Source of the DNA: Enterococcus mundtii
GTDB taxonomy: Bacteria; Bacillota; Bacilli; Lactobacillales; Enterococcaceae
Assembly (NCBI RefSeq): GCF_002813755.1
Contig: NZ_CP018061.1
Span: forward strand, 1,168,001-1,232,000
Direction: 5' to 3'
DNA length: 64,000 nt
Of the stretch, positions 7,676-15,464 are shown in pieces. Position 1 is the first letter of the stretch. Every line of letters starts with the position of its first letter. The notes under the pieces were generated by a model, which saw only the letters and a list, made by a program, of their open reading frames with translations, searched no databases and had not been told where the DNA came from. The translations under genes and the position numbers were made by a program.

Positions 7676-8015
7676 GAAAGATCTCCTTCGTGTTTTAAAA
7701 AGTTATTTGGTTAGCTGTTTTCGCTAACGAGTAATACTTTACCATGGGATTATATTTCATAGGTGAAAGATACGTGACAGTTTGTGACAAATGCTCCTTT
7801 TTTGTAACAAGGATATGTATAAATAATGTGCGTTTTAATTAGAAAAACATCATAAAAGGATATTCATGCGTTTTTGACATTTGTTTTTTATTAGAAAAAT
7901 GCAAAACAAAAAAGTAGAAAATCGGCAAATTAATTTTGATTTGTCGGTAAAAAAGTGAAATTTTTATAAAAATCGATCAAAATGATACAATAGAAGAAAC
8001 AAGGAGATGGTATGG
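7676..8015. other. Divergent promoter region
   Basis: About 340 bases between divergent genes. On the minus strand a TATAAT sits about 60 bases before the LysM gene; TGTTAC and two TGTCAC hexamers (10 bp apart) lie just upstream. On the plus strand the stretch before 8016 is very A/T-rich and holds AAGGAG at 8001-8006. No gene seen. Confidence 0.5.
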
Positions 8016-8450
8016 ATGACGAATATGTATGAAAAAATAATGGTGGCAATTGATGGTTCAGAAAAAGCAGAGAAGGCATTTGCCGAAGCGTTAGAATTAG
8101 CTAGAGACAATCAATCAGAATTATTGATCGTTTCAATTATCAATAAAATCGAATTGACACACAGTGCGTATGCATTCTCGAAAATTTATGCGGAAGAAAA
8201 GCAAAAAACAGAAGTAGAACTATTGAAGAGGATCAATGATGCAAAAGAATTTGGAATCGAAACGATCCATGCAATCGTGGAAACGGGTGATCCAAGAACC
8301 TTGCTCGCCACAGTATTGCCGAAACAGGAGTCGATTGATTTGATCGTGATGGGGGCGACTGGTAAAGGCTCGATCCAACAAGCATTGGTAGGATCAACGG
8401 CTTCTTATGTAGTGACACATGCGCCTTGCAATGTGTTGGTCGTTAAATAA
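8016..8450 (+). CDS. Universal stress protein (UspA family)
   Basis: A 144-residue single-domain Usp. The ATP-binding signature G-x2-G-x9-G-(S/T) is visible as GATGKGSIQQALVGSTASYV at about residues 111-130, and the N-terminal KIMVAIDGSEKAEKAF strand-helix with the conserved Asp is present. This places it with the ATP-binding UspFG/MJ0577-type proteins, made in stationary phase and stress. The start at 8016 fits AAGGAG at 8001-8006 (9-base spacing); an ATG at 8007 is too close. Monocistronic, with a terminator at 8467. Confidence 0.93.
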   Translation: MTNMYEKIMVAIDGSEKAEKAFAEALELARDNQSELLIVSIINKIELTHSAYAFSKIYAEEKQKTEVELLKRINDAKEFGIETIHAIVETGDPRTLLATVLPKQESIDLIVMGATGKGSIQQALVGSTASYVVTHAPCNVLVVK

Positions 8451-8466
8451 ATTCCGATTCCTGATA

Positions 8467-8499
8467 AGCTACGTTGCTGATTTCCAACGTGGCTTTTTT
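8467..8499 (+). terminator. Terminator after usp gene
   Basis: GCTACGTTG / CAACGTGGC arms and a T-run. Confidence 0.85.
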
Positions 8500-8523
8500 A
8501 GTCGTGAAGAGTAGTACTGGTAA

Positions 8524-8778
8524 CTAAGGATGTTTGTAAAGGTAATAAATCCATAAGATCAATATCGTTAATGAAATAATCAACCCTAATTCATGTGACA
8601 GTAATTTTGGGGTGGGTTCCCAATGCCGAAGGGAAAATATTTTGTGGGAAAAATAAGCGACTGGTAAAAGTGTCAGCAATACGGAAAATTTCCGCTTCGT
8701 CCATTTCGTGTAGTAGATTGCTAAAGTTGTCATAAGAAAAAAAGGAACATAAAAAACCAGTTGTCCCATAGTGTCCAT
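8524..8778 (-). CDS. Small membrane protein, three helices
   Basis: An 84-residue hydrophobic protein of unknown family. Three probable membrane helices: residues about 6-24 (FYVPFFLMTTLAIYY), 30-50 (FSVLLTLLPVAYF) and 62-80 (LGLIISLTILILWIYYLY). The ATG at 8778 follows GGAGG with 10 bases spacing; upstream in-frame starts lack a ribosome site. Monocistronic. No function can be inferred. Confidence 0.65.
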   Translation of the reverse strand: MDTMGQLVFYVPFFLMTTLAIYYTKWTKRKFSVLLTLLPVAYFSHKIFSLRHWEPTPKLLSHELGLIISLTILILWIYYLYKHP

Positions 8779-8948
8779 ACAATATACGCCTCCAAGAAAA
8801 ATGAAATACTTAATTAAAAATAACACTTTGTACGTACATGCACAAGGGGAGATGTCATAAAATTTCTTGATTTCAACAAAAAAGTTGTTTTTTTGATTCT
8901 GAACGTACTTATTGTTATAATTCTTTTAAAGAAAGGGTGTAATGTTTC

Positions 8949-9212
8949 ATGGACCAAGTTGTTTTAGAAGTTGATCTACATTTAGAAAACGATATCCGTA
9001 TTTGCTATTATATCGTAAGTAATAGTGTGGAACCGCGAGTTTTAATGAATAAAATCGACGGTATTTTATCAAAAACAGATTTCCATCAATTTAATGATGG
9101 GGAAGAGAGTTACTATAGTATTCCAGTGGAAAAGGTAATTTACACGAAAGTGAATGTGCGGAAAGATTTAGATACGAAAGAAATACATGCGCCGATATTC
9201 ACTGATTATTGA
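8949..9212 (+). CDS. Hypothetical protein
   Basis: An 87-residue soluble protein with no recognised domain. The ATG at 8949 follows AGAAAGGGTG. The next small gene starts 22 bases downstream, so the two are probably one operon ending at the terminator at 9490-9531. Composition (acidic, mixed strand-like) suggests a folded protein, but I cannot assign a role. Confidence 0.65.
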   Translation: MDQVVLEVDLHLENDIRICYYIVSNSVEPRVLMNKIDGILSKTDFHQFNDGEESYYSIPVEKVIYTKVNVRKDLDTKEIHAPIFTDY

Positions 9213-9234
9213 AATAAGCTGGAGGCAATCAAAG

Positions 9235-9423
9235 ATGAATCCCTATGAACAAATGATCCAAGAGTTGATGGATGGAAAAATCCAAAAAATAGAGGTCAAA
9301 CGTGAGGAAGTCATGGCTTTTCGCGAAGCATGGTTAAAAATTGAGAATCGCAAGTTTATTGTTGGAAAGGCCGAGCTGAATGGCAATGTGACGTATCACT
9401 ATGATCCAACAAGATTGTACTAA
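9235..9423 (+). CDS. Hypothetical small protein
   Basis: A 62-residue protein, beginning at the ATG behind CTGGAGGCAATCAAAG. The N-terminus is helical and acidic (PYEQMIQELMDGKIQKIEV) and the C-terminus reads GNVTYHYDPTRLY. Family not recognised. It sits 22 bases after another small hypothetical gene and likely shares its transcript. Confidence 0.65.
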   Translation: MNPYEQMIQELMDGKIQKIEVKREEVMAFREAWLKIENRKFIVGKAELNGNVTYHYDPTRLY

Positions 9424-9489
9424 AAGCAGGTTTTGATAAAAGTGTGGCTTTTGCAAATACTCATGATGTTTTAGAGTCGCCAGAACCTT

Positions 9490-9531
9490 AAAAGATCCCC
9501 GACAATCGTTGATTGTCAGGGATCTTTTGTT
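9490..9531. terminator. Strong terminator
   Basis: AAAGATCCCCGACAATC and GATTGTCAGGGATCTTT arms with a GTT loop form a near-perfect hairpin ended by T-rich sequence. Confidence 0.88.
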
Positions 9532-9579
9532 TCTAAATGTGATATTCTGGCTCGAACCACCTTACGAAAAGATGATTGT

Positions 9580-9765
9580 TCATTTGAACAGATTTTTGAA
9601 TTTATCCGTTATTCCTTGAAAATCGACACCTTGGAGAAATTCTTGGGCTTTTTCTTTGTAAGGACCTAATTGTTCTTTATGCTCTTCGAAAAATGTTTTG
9701 GCTTCAGTGAAATTGCCACTTTGGACCAGATCTTTGATTTTCTGAAGTATTTCTTCTTTATTCAT
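9580..9765 (-). CDS. Small helical hypothetical protein
   Basis: A 61-residue, highly charged protein predicted to be mostly helical (KEEILQKIKDLVQSG, EAKTFFEEHKEQLG). The ATG at 9765 has AAAGGA about 11 bases upstream; an ATG at 9777 would overlap the ribosome site. No known family recognised. Confidence 0.65.
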   Translation of the reverse strand: MNKEEILQKIKDLVQSGNFTEAKTFFEEHKEQLGPYKEKAQEFLQGVDFQGITDKFKNLFK

Positions 9766-9924
9766 AATGAAACACATCCTTTCTTTCCTATTATAATAGC
9801 AAAAATCTATGAAATTTTATAAAAATAACTTCTGTGCTCAAGTCCGATAAAAAACTCGATCTAGAGACGGATGAATCTGATTTTTTTACAGGCTATACTC
9901 AAAGAGTAAAGAGGAGGTAGGAAA

Positions 9925-10296
9925 ATGAAAGTAATCAAAGTATTAGTAGGTGCCGTTGTATTCAGTGGCTTAGCGTTATTTGGCTTAAAGTTTTATACGC
10001 AGGGTGCTAGTGGAGAATTGCCAGCAGTTATTGACCAATTGAATCCGTTAGTCACAAAGGGAGAAGTGTATGTCAAAACAAAACAGCCCGATGAAGTCAA
10101 TTCGTTCGGTACAGCAAAATATATCCAAAAAGCAGTTGATGCAAATGGTAACGAACGCGAGATTGAATTTAATGGGTTATCTGTTTTAAAAAAAGACCGT
10201 TACTTGAGATTGACGAATAAAGGCGCTCATGTTGAAACATACGAAGAAATTCCCAAAGAAGAGGTACCTAAAGAAGCATTAGCTATAATTGGTTGA
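9925..10296 (+). CDS. YxeA-family (DUF1093) secreted protein
   Basis: A 123-residue protein with an N-terminal signal anchor (residues 1-25, VLVGAVVFSGLALFGLKF) and a C-terminal region with YVKTKQPDE, KYIQKAVDANGNEREIEF and KKDRYLRLTNKGAHVETYEEI, matching the YxeA/DUF1093 family of small exported OB-fold-like proteins of unknown role. GAGGAGGTAGGAAA precedes the ATG. Monocistronic, with a terminator at 10336. Confidence 0.88.
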   Translation: MKVIKVLVGAVVFSGLALFGLKFYTQGASGELPAVIDQLNPLVTKGEVYVKTKQPDEVNSFGTAKYIQKAVDANGNEREIEFNGLSVLKKDRYLRLTNKGAHVETYEEIPKEEVPKEALAIIG

Positions 10297-10335
10297 TTTT
10301 ATTTTTATTATGTAAACTAAGTATTGGATTAAAAA

Positions 10336-10390
10336 ATAAGCCTAAGAATAATTGATTAATGACTTAATCATTCGTTCTTAGGTTTATTTT
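10336..10390. terminator. Bidirectional terminator
   Basis: AAGCCTAAGAATAATTGATTAA pairs imperfectly with TTAATCATTCGTTCTTAGGTTT around a TGAC loop, between convergent genes. Confidence 0.8.
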
Positions 10391-10811
10391 ATTTTCTTGC
10401 CATGCTCAATTTCAATTGATCGATCCGCCGTTCCAATTTTTTGATCAATCCAGCAGGCAAGCCAATGATTTCTGCGGATGCCAAGACAGAAGAGAGCAAC
10501 TGATATTCAAGTGCTTCTGCATGGGTTTTACGATAAATGGTGGCTAGACGTTCGATGTACTCAAAATGAGTATAGCCAGTTTGAATGATCAAAAATTTCA
10601 ACAAATCAATGGCTTTCTCGTAGTCTTGCTCTGAATAATAAGTCAATGCTTGTCGATAAAGTTTGATTTCAAGTAAATCGAGGGAAGCAGGGCTGTATCG
10701 GTTCGTCCATTCATTGACTGACACTTTTTTTTGGATATTCCCAGCAGTATCACGGACGAAGATGATTGGGATTTCATTTGGATCCGCCTTTTTATGAATA
10801 AATCGTTCCAC
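10389..10811 (-). CDS. Hypothetical protein with TPR-like helical repeats
   Basis: A 140-residue soluble protein. Residues about 50-95 (KLYRQALTYYSEQDYEKAIDLLKFLI and the following helices) have the A/G/Y spacing of a tetratricopeptide-like helix pair. The stop is at the edge of the terminator. No specific family is recognised. Likely monocistronic. Confidence 0.6.
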   Translation of the reverse strand: MERFIHKKADPNEIPIIFVRDTAGNIQKKVSVNEWTNRYSPASLDLLEIKLYRQALTYYSEQDYEKAIDLLKFLIIQTGYTHFEYIERLATIYRKTHAEALEYQLLSSVLASAEIIGLPAGLIKKLERRIDQLKLSMARK

Positions 10812-10870
10812 AGATTCTTGCTCCTTCCATGCGTTGTTAGCTTGAGTATAAGCTATTTTTCTAGGAAATA

Positions 10871-11620
10871 CTAGTTCTTTTCTAAAGTAAGCATTTGTCC
10901 GCCCATAGCAGTAAATACTTGCTCAAAGTCATCGATTGGTACCGCACGATTTTTTATGCCATAAGGATCATTGACATAGATCGATTGATCATCGTAGCCA
11001 GTTACAACACAGGCATGGACTAATGGCGTGACTTGTACTTCACCGTTTGCAGTCGTCCAAGTCATGAAATCATTTTCTGTCGGCCCTTGAAAATCGATCG
11101 TGACAGAAGCCCACACAGGTTTTTCTTCTTTTAATGCATTTTTGATGTCAGTCAAGCTTGCATCCGTTTGCGGTTCGGTATGATAATCGGTTTGTAGGAT
11201 TTCTTGCGCTAACGTAGCGATTGGTGGAACATAGACACCCATTGCCCAGTCACCACCCCAAATCTCACCAACGAACCCTTCATTTGGATCGCCATGAGTG
11301 CCATCAGCATTGAAAACGGGGACATAATTTAATTGTTCGGCTAATTGATTCTTGGTGGTTTCGTAGCCATAGAAGCGCAGCAACATCGATAAGGCGGTTA
11401 CTTCACAGCCATTCTCTAGTGCAGGTTCATCGAATTGATTTTCAAGAGGTACGTCGAGTAGTACTTGTTTTTCTTCGGTTTTGCTTGTCTGCTCTATGTT
11501 TTCCTCCGTTATTGATTTCTGATCTTCTAATTGTTTATTTGTAAAGTAAAAGACGCTTGAAATCAACACTAGCGTTGCCCCACCTAGTAGTAATCGTTTT
11601 TTACTTTTTTGTTTTGACAT
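10871..11620 (-). CDS. Membrane-anchored C39-like cysteine peptidase
   Basis: A 249-residue protein with an N-terminal signal anchor (residues 9-27, LLLGGATLVLISSVFYF) and a papain-like C39_2/BtrH-type domain. Catalytic candidates are visible: Cys72 in LENGCEVTALSML, the histidine in PLVHACVVTGYDD near residue 210, and the aspartate in YVNDPYG. The domain faces outside the cell and may cleave peptides or cross-links. GGGGGAGTCTTTC precedes the ATG at 11620; the longer upstream frame lacks a ribosome site. Substrate is unknown. Confidence 0.82.
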   Translation of the reverse strand: MSKQKSKKRLLLGGATLVLISSVFYFTNKQLEDQKSITEENIEQTSKTEEKQVLLDVPLENQFDEPALENGCEVTALSMLLRFYGYETTKNQLAEQLNYVPVFNADGTHGDPNEGFVGEIWGGDWAMGVYVPPIATLAQEILQTDYHTEPQTDASLTDIKNALKEEKPVWASVTIDFQGPTENDFMTWTTANGEVQVTPLVHACVVTGYDDQSIYVNDPYGIKNRAVPIDDFEQVFTAMGGQMLTLEKN

Positions 11621-11892
11621 GAAAGACTCCCCCAGACTTCTTTCTATTATAATTGTTTTTTTAAAAAAAACTACATGAATCTGCCTGATCAGATGTAAAA
11701 AAACAAGGAAAAACAGTCCCAAAAACGATTTTTTTATTATGTTTAGCTGTTAAAATTTGTGAAAACGAAAACAGTACGCTATAATGCGGATAGATCAAAT
11801 AAGAGTTTGATCAAAACACCACTAACGAAACACACAGATAAAACGAAATGATTTTCTGTGGCAAACTGTTTGAGTAGTTTAGGAGGATTTTG

Positions 11893-12090
11893 ATGACGGA
11901 AGAAATGATTAATTTAGGAGAACAATATTCATGTAGGCCCATTGGTTTTACCAAATCAGTTGTTGGAGAAGTTGTTTCAAAAATGACGAATTGCGCCGTA
12001 GTCAAAGTTGCCCAATGCGCTATAGAAGATCAAGAATTATTAGAAGAAAAAGCTAGCATGGTAGTAGCTAAATATGATACATTTGAATAA
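11893..12090 (+). CDS. Hypothetical small protein
   Basis: A 65-residue protein starting at the ATG behind AGGAGGATTTTG. It has three cysteines in a row-like spacing (SCRPIG, NCAVVKVAQCAIED). The family is unknown to me. A TATAAT box occurs near 11780, so it has its own promoter, and the hairpin at 12099-12137 ends the transcript. Confidence 0.6.
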   Translation: MTEEMINLGEQYSCRPIGFTKSVVGEVVSKMTNCAVVKVAQCAIEDQELLEEKASMVVAKYDTFE

Positions 12091-12098
12091 GAAGATAT

Positions 12099-12137
12099 GG
12101 ACATGCAACATCGAATGATAATGTTGCAGGTCCTTTT
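12099..12137 (+). terminator. Terminator
   Basis: GGAC-GCAACAT / ATGTTGC-GGTCC arms and a short TTTTA tail. Confidence 0.7.
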
Positions 12138-12330
12138 AAGGTTATGAAAGGAGCATTGAACACTAAGGTATCAGACAGAAAAAACGAAAATGCCTATTTC
12201 ATTTTTGAGTTTTTTGGCTTATGACCGAAGTGCTGCTCCTTGAATACCGTTTGTTCAGTTAGAGGGGACATGATTTACCCCTTTGATTTTCTAGTTTCAA
12301 GAGTTGAAAATAAAGGTGTGGATCGATAAG

Positions 12331-12819
12331 ATGGTTTCCTTTTTTACAATAGTTCTTTTTTTATTTGTCATCGTCATGTGCTTATTTCTATGGCTTGTAC
12401 GACGAGAGATCGTTTATAAAACGGTTCGGAATCGCTGGGTCTATTTAGTTGTTCCTTTCCTTGCTGTACTGGTTCTATGGTATACATTGGTTAGTCAACC
12501 AACCACTGATGAGTTAGTGAAAGGCATCTTGGCTTCTCTTGTGTTATTGAGTTTCTTGTTAGATAGTCGAGGACTTACTACAGAAGGGCTAGTTTTGAAC
12601 AGCTTTGACCGCCGTGGAGTGCCATATTCTGAAATCAACAAAGTCGTTCTTTACCAACCAAAAGATTCGAAAGAAGTCAAAATGAATTTTTTCCGGAACG
12701 GTTGGCGTGGCCCGTTATTGAAATTTTCTGTCTCATTAGAAGAATTGATTCCTTTTTTAGCAAAACACTTAAATGATGATGCAGAACTTGATATCATGAT
12801 CGAGCATGAGGATGAATGA
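12331..12819 (+). CDS. Two-helix membrane protein (DUF5673-like)
   Basis: A 162-residue membrane protein. Hydrophobic segments run from about 3-22 (FFTIVLFLFVIVMCLFLWLV) and 36-56 (LVVPFLAVLVLWYTLV), with a third at about 62-80. The soluble C-terminus contains GLTTEGLVLNSFDRRGVPYSEI, a PH-like motif pattern seen in DUF5673-type proteins. The start is uncertain: ATG 12331 is favoured over TTG 12304 because of AAAGGTGTGG upstream. Role unknown. Confidence 0.6.
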   Translation: MVSFFTIVLFLFVIVMCLFLWLVRREIVYKTVRNRWVYLVVPFLAVLVLWYTLVSQPTTDELVKGILASLVLLSFLLDSRGLTTEGLVLNSFDRRGVPYSEINKVVLYQPKDSKEVKMNFFRNGWRGPLLKFSVSLEELIPFLAKHLNDDAELDIMIEHEDE

Positions 12820-12833
12820 TCCATTGAAATGAC

Positions 12834-12876
12834 AAAAAAGACAGCTCCTTCTTTTAAAAGAGGGAGCTGTCTTTTT
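12834..12876. terminator. Bidirectional terminator
   Basis: AAAAAAGACAGCTCC and GGAGCTGTCTTTTT arms around a loop rich in T and A, between convergent genes. Confidence 0.92.
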
Positions 12877-12888
12877 GTATTAGTGGCA

Positions 12889-13485
12889 TTAGCCAAACAC
12901 GCGGAAACGATCAGCATCGTTCATATATTCTTTTTCGCCAGCTGGAGATTCAGGTGAACCAAAGACTAATTGTGCACGTAATTTCCAGTTTGTAGGAATC
13001 GACCATTCTTTTGCGACAGCTTCATCGATCACTGGATTGTAATGTTGTAGGTTTGCACCTAAACCTTCTTCGCTTAATGCCACCCAAGTATTGGCTGTAG
13101 CAATACCATTTGATTGTTCTGACCAATCAGGGAAGTTATCTGCATATAATGCAAATTGCTCTTGCAAGTTTTTGATCACATCTGTGTCTTTGAAGAACAA
13201 GACAGTACCGTAACCTTTTTTGAAACTAGCTAATTTGTTTTGAGTATTTGGGAAAGCATCAGCAGGTGTCAATGGACGTAAAGCTTCTTCTGTCATTTCC
13301 CATAATTTTTCATGTGCATCGCCAAATAAGATTACTGCACGTGTTGATTGCGCATTGAAAGCAGTAGGGCTTTCTTTGATTGCTTCTTGGATCAATGTTG
13401 TTAATTCTTCATTTGATTGTGATACGTTACGGCCTAGATCATAGATCGAACGGCGGTTTTTTAAGATATTTGTAAATTCAGTCAT
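12889..13485 (-). CDS. Nitroreductase-family FMN oxidoreductase
   Basis: A 198-residue nitroreductase of the short Hbn1/Frp-like type. Conserved features: NRRSIYDLG near the N-terminus (flavin phosphate contact), SPTAFNAQSTRAVIL near residues 39-53, and the C-terminal AQLVFGSPESPAGEKEY ending at the dimer interface. It probably reduces nitro compounds or quinones with NAD(P)H. It is monocistronic, with the AGGAGAACTAATCT ribosome site. Physiological substrate is unknown. Confidence 0.9.
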   Translation of the reverse strand: MTEFTNILKNRRSIYDLGRNVSQSNEELTTLIQEAIKESPTAFNAQSTRAVILFGDAHEKLWEMTEEALRPLTPADAFPNTQNKLASFKKGYGTVLFFKDTDVIKNLQEQFALYADNFPDWSEQSNGIATANTWVALSEEGLGANLQHYNPVIDEAVAKEWSIPTNWKLRAQLVFGSPESPAGEKEYMNDADRFRVFG

Positions 13486-13857
13486 AGATTAGTTCTCCTT
13501 TAATTCGCTTTTCTGCGTTTTTTTCTTGATGACAAAACGAAGTATATCATCTTACAAAAAGTAAGTAAAACAAAACGCTCAACAAAATGTAAGAATAGAA
13601 AAAAGATGTTCTTTTACATAAAAAATTCGTTACGAGACCGTTTACATACTGAATATACCGACATTTGAGCTTCATGACATGAAGTAGACTATATAATTAT
13701 TAAAAATAACCTATGTTTTTTCTTATCGTTTTCCCATTAAAATTTTGTTGTATTTATAGAAAATAAGTATATATTTCTTAAATAAATATTTTTACACGGA
13801 TTTTCGGTAAATATGTGTATTATTTTCTGAAAATTAAAAGAATTGGGGTATGGGAAT
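13486..13857. other. Divergent promoter region of nitroreductase and dtpT
   Basis: AT-rich intergenic DNA with no gene. The only confident element is the CodY box at 13821-13835. TATAATTATT occurs near 13691 and could be part of a promoter. Confidence 0.5.
13821..13835 (+). promoter_or_regulatory. CodY box upstream of dtpT
   Basis: TATTTTCTGAAAATT differs at one position from the CodY consensus AATTTTCWGAAAATT and lies 23 bases before the ATG of the peptide transporter. CodY represses peptide uptake when branched-chain amino acids and GTP are plentiful. Confidence 0.78.
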
Positions 13858-15321
13858 ATGGAAAAACAAGACAAAGGGTTCTTCGGTCAGCCGAAGGGAT
13901 TGTCTACATTGTTCTTCACAGAGATGTGGGAACGATTCAGTTATTATGGTATGCGTGCCTTACTGATCTATTATATGTACGACACGGTAGCAAATGGTGG
14001 ACTTGGTTTACCTCGTGCCACAGCGTTGTCGATCATGTCGATCTACGGTTCGTTGATTTATATGTCGAGTATCGTAGGCGGCTGGTTTTCAGATCGTGTG
14101 TTAGGAGCCAAAAAAACCGTCTTTATTGGTGGGATCTTCATCATGATCGGTCATGTTGTTTTGGCATTGCCGTTTGGTGTCTCTACTTTATTTATCTCGA
14201 TGGCACTGATCATCATCGGTACAGCTTTCTTAAAACCAAATGTTTCGGGAATGGTTGGGCATTTGTATACGAAAACCGATTTAAGAAGAGATGCAGGATT
14301 TTCGATTTTTTATATGGGTGTCAATTTAGGCGCATTGCTCGCGCCGTTGATCGTCGGTACGATCGGTCAAGAGTATAACTACCATTTAGGTTTCTCATTA
14401 GCCGCTATCGGTATGTTCTTCGGATTGTTGCAATATGTGATCCAAGGACGTAAGACATTGGATGGAGTGGGTATGACACCTCCAAATCCTTTGACACAAG
14501 GAGAACGCAAAGGATTTATCCGTAATGTTGTGATCGCTTTGGTCGTATTTGCTATTATTTTTGGTGGAGCACAACTAACTGGACATTTAACGATCGATTT
14601 CTTTGTTAATACGATCAGTGTCTTAGGAATCGTTCTACCATTATATTACTTTATTAAAATGTTGACTTCAAAAGATGTGTCGGTGGAAGAAAAACCACGA
14701 GTATGGGCATATATCCCGTTGTTTTTAGCAGCAATCATCTTTTGGTCATTGCAAGAACAAGGGTCATCGATCCTTGCGTTATTTGCGAGTGAACGAACAC
14801 AATCGACCTTGATGGGTGTTCCGATCCAAGCAAGTTGGTATCAATCATTGAATCCGATCTTCATCTTTATTTTGACACCTGTGTTCGTTACTTTATGGAC
14901 TCGTTTAGGCAAACGTCAACCATCAACTGTCGTGAAATTCTCTCTAGGGTTGTTATTTGCCGGATTGTCTTACCTATTACTGATGTTGCCAGGAATGTTA
15001 TATGGAACAGCTGGAAAAGTCAGCCCACTTTGGTTGATCGGTAGCTTCTTCATCATCGTGATCGCTGAACTTTGCTTATCACCTGTCGGTCTTTCTGTTA
15101 CGACGAAATTAGCACCTAGAGCCTTTGAATCGCAAACGATTGCGATCTGGTTTTTAGCCGATGCTTCTTCACAAGCCATCAATGCACAAATCGCTCGTTT
15201 TTATACACCTGGTACCGAATCAGCGTACTTTGGGATCATTGGTGTCGTAGCAATCGTTGGTGCAGTGATTTTATTTGCAATCAAAGAACCAATCAAAAAA
15301 TTAATGGGCTCGATCCACTGA
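13858..15321 (+). CDS. dtpT: POT-family di/tripeptide:proton symporter
   Basis: A 487-residue membrane protein of the proton-dependent oligopeptide transporter family. The N-terminal ExxER signature is visible in FTEMWERFSYYGMRALL at about residues 22-38, and a further motif FSIFYMGVNLGALLAPLIVG at about 149-168 matches the PTR2 signature. About 14 hydrophobic helices are evident. It imports small peptides. An ATG at 13858 is used; an in-frame TTG 15 bases upstream is less suitable. A CodY box sits in front, which agrees with known CodY control of dtpT in lactic acid bacteria. Confidence 0.95.
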   Translation: MEKQDKGFFGQPKGLSTLFFTEMWERFSYYGMRALLIYYMYDTVANGGLGLPRATALSIMSIYGSLIYMSSIVGGWFSDRVLGAKKTVFIGGIFIMIGHVVLALPFGVSTLFISMALIIIGTAFLKPNVSGMVGHLYTKTDLRRDAGFSIFYMGVNLGALLAPLIVGTIGQEYNYHLGFSLAAIGMFFGLLQYVIQGRKTLDGVGMTPPNPLTQGERKGFIRNVVIALVVFAIIFGGAQLTGHLTIDFFVNTISVLGIVLPLYYFIKMLTSKDVSVEEKPRVWAYIPLFLAAIIFWSLQEQGSSILALFASERTQSTLMGVPIQASWYQSLNPIFIFILTPVFVTLWTRLGKRQPSTVVKFSLGLLFAGLSYLLLMLPGMLYGTAGKVSPLWLIGSFFIIVIAELCLSPVGLSVTTKLAPRAFESQTIAIWFLADASSQAINAQIARFYTPGTESAYFGIIGVVAIVGAVILFAIKEPIKKLMGSIH

Positions 15322-15340
15322 TTGGATCAGCGTCATTTGT

Positions 15341-15374
15341 CGGAGAGGACAGTCGTCCATCTCCGGCTTTTTTA
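15341..15374 (+). terminator. Terminator after dtpT
   Basis: CGGAG-AGGAC / GTCC-CTCCG arms with a T-run. Confidence 0.82.
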
Positions 15375-15464
15375 TTTTCCAAAATTCAAACGATAATAGA
15401 ACAAATGTTCAATTATCTTTGTTATAATGAAGAGGTATATCAACCAGGAAAAGGAGGCAATAAG

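Noticed and set aside
13815..14378. Overlapping 187-residue frame at the start of dtpT
   Set aside because: It is a shadow frame of dtpT with improbable amino-acid composition and no ribosome site.
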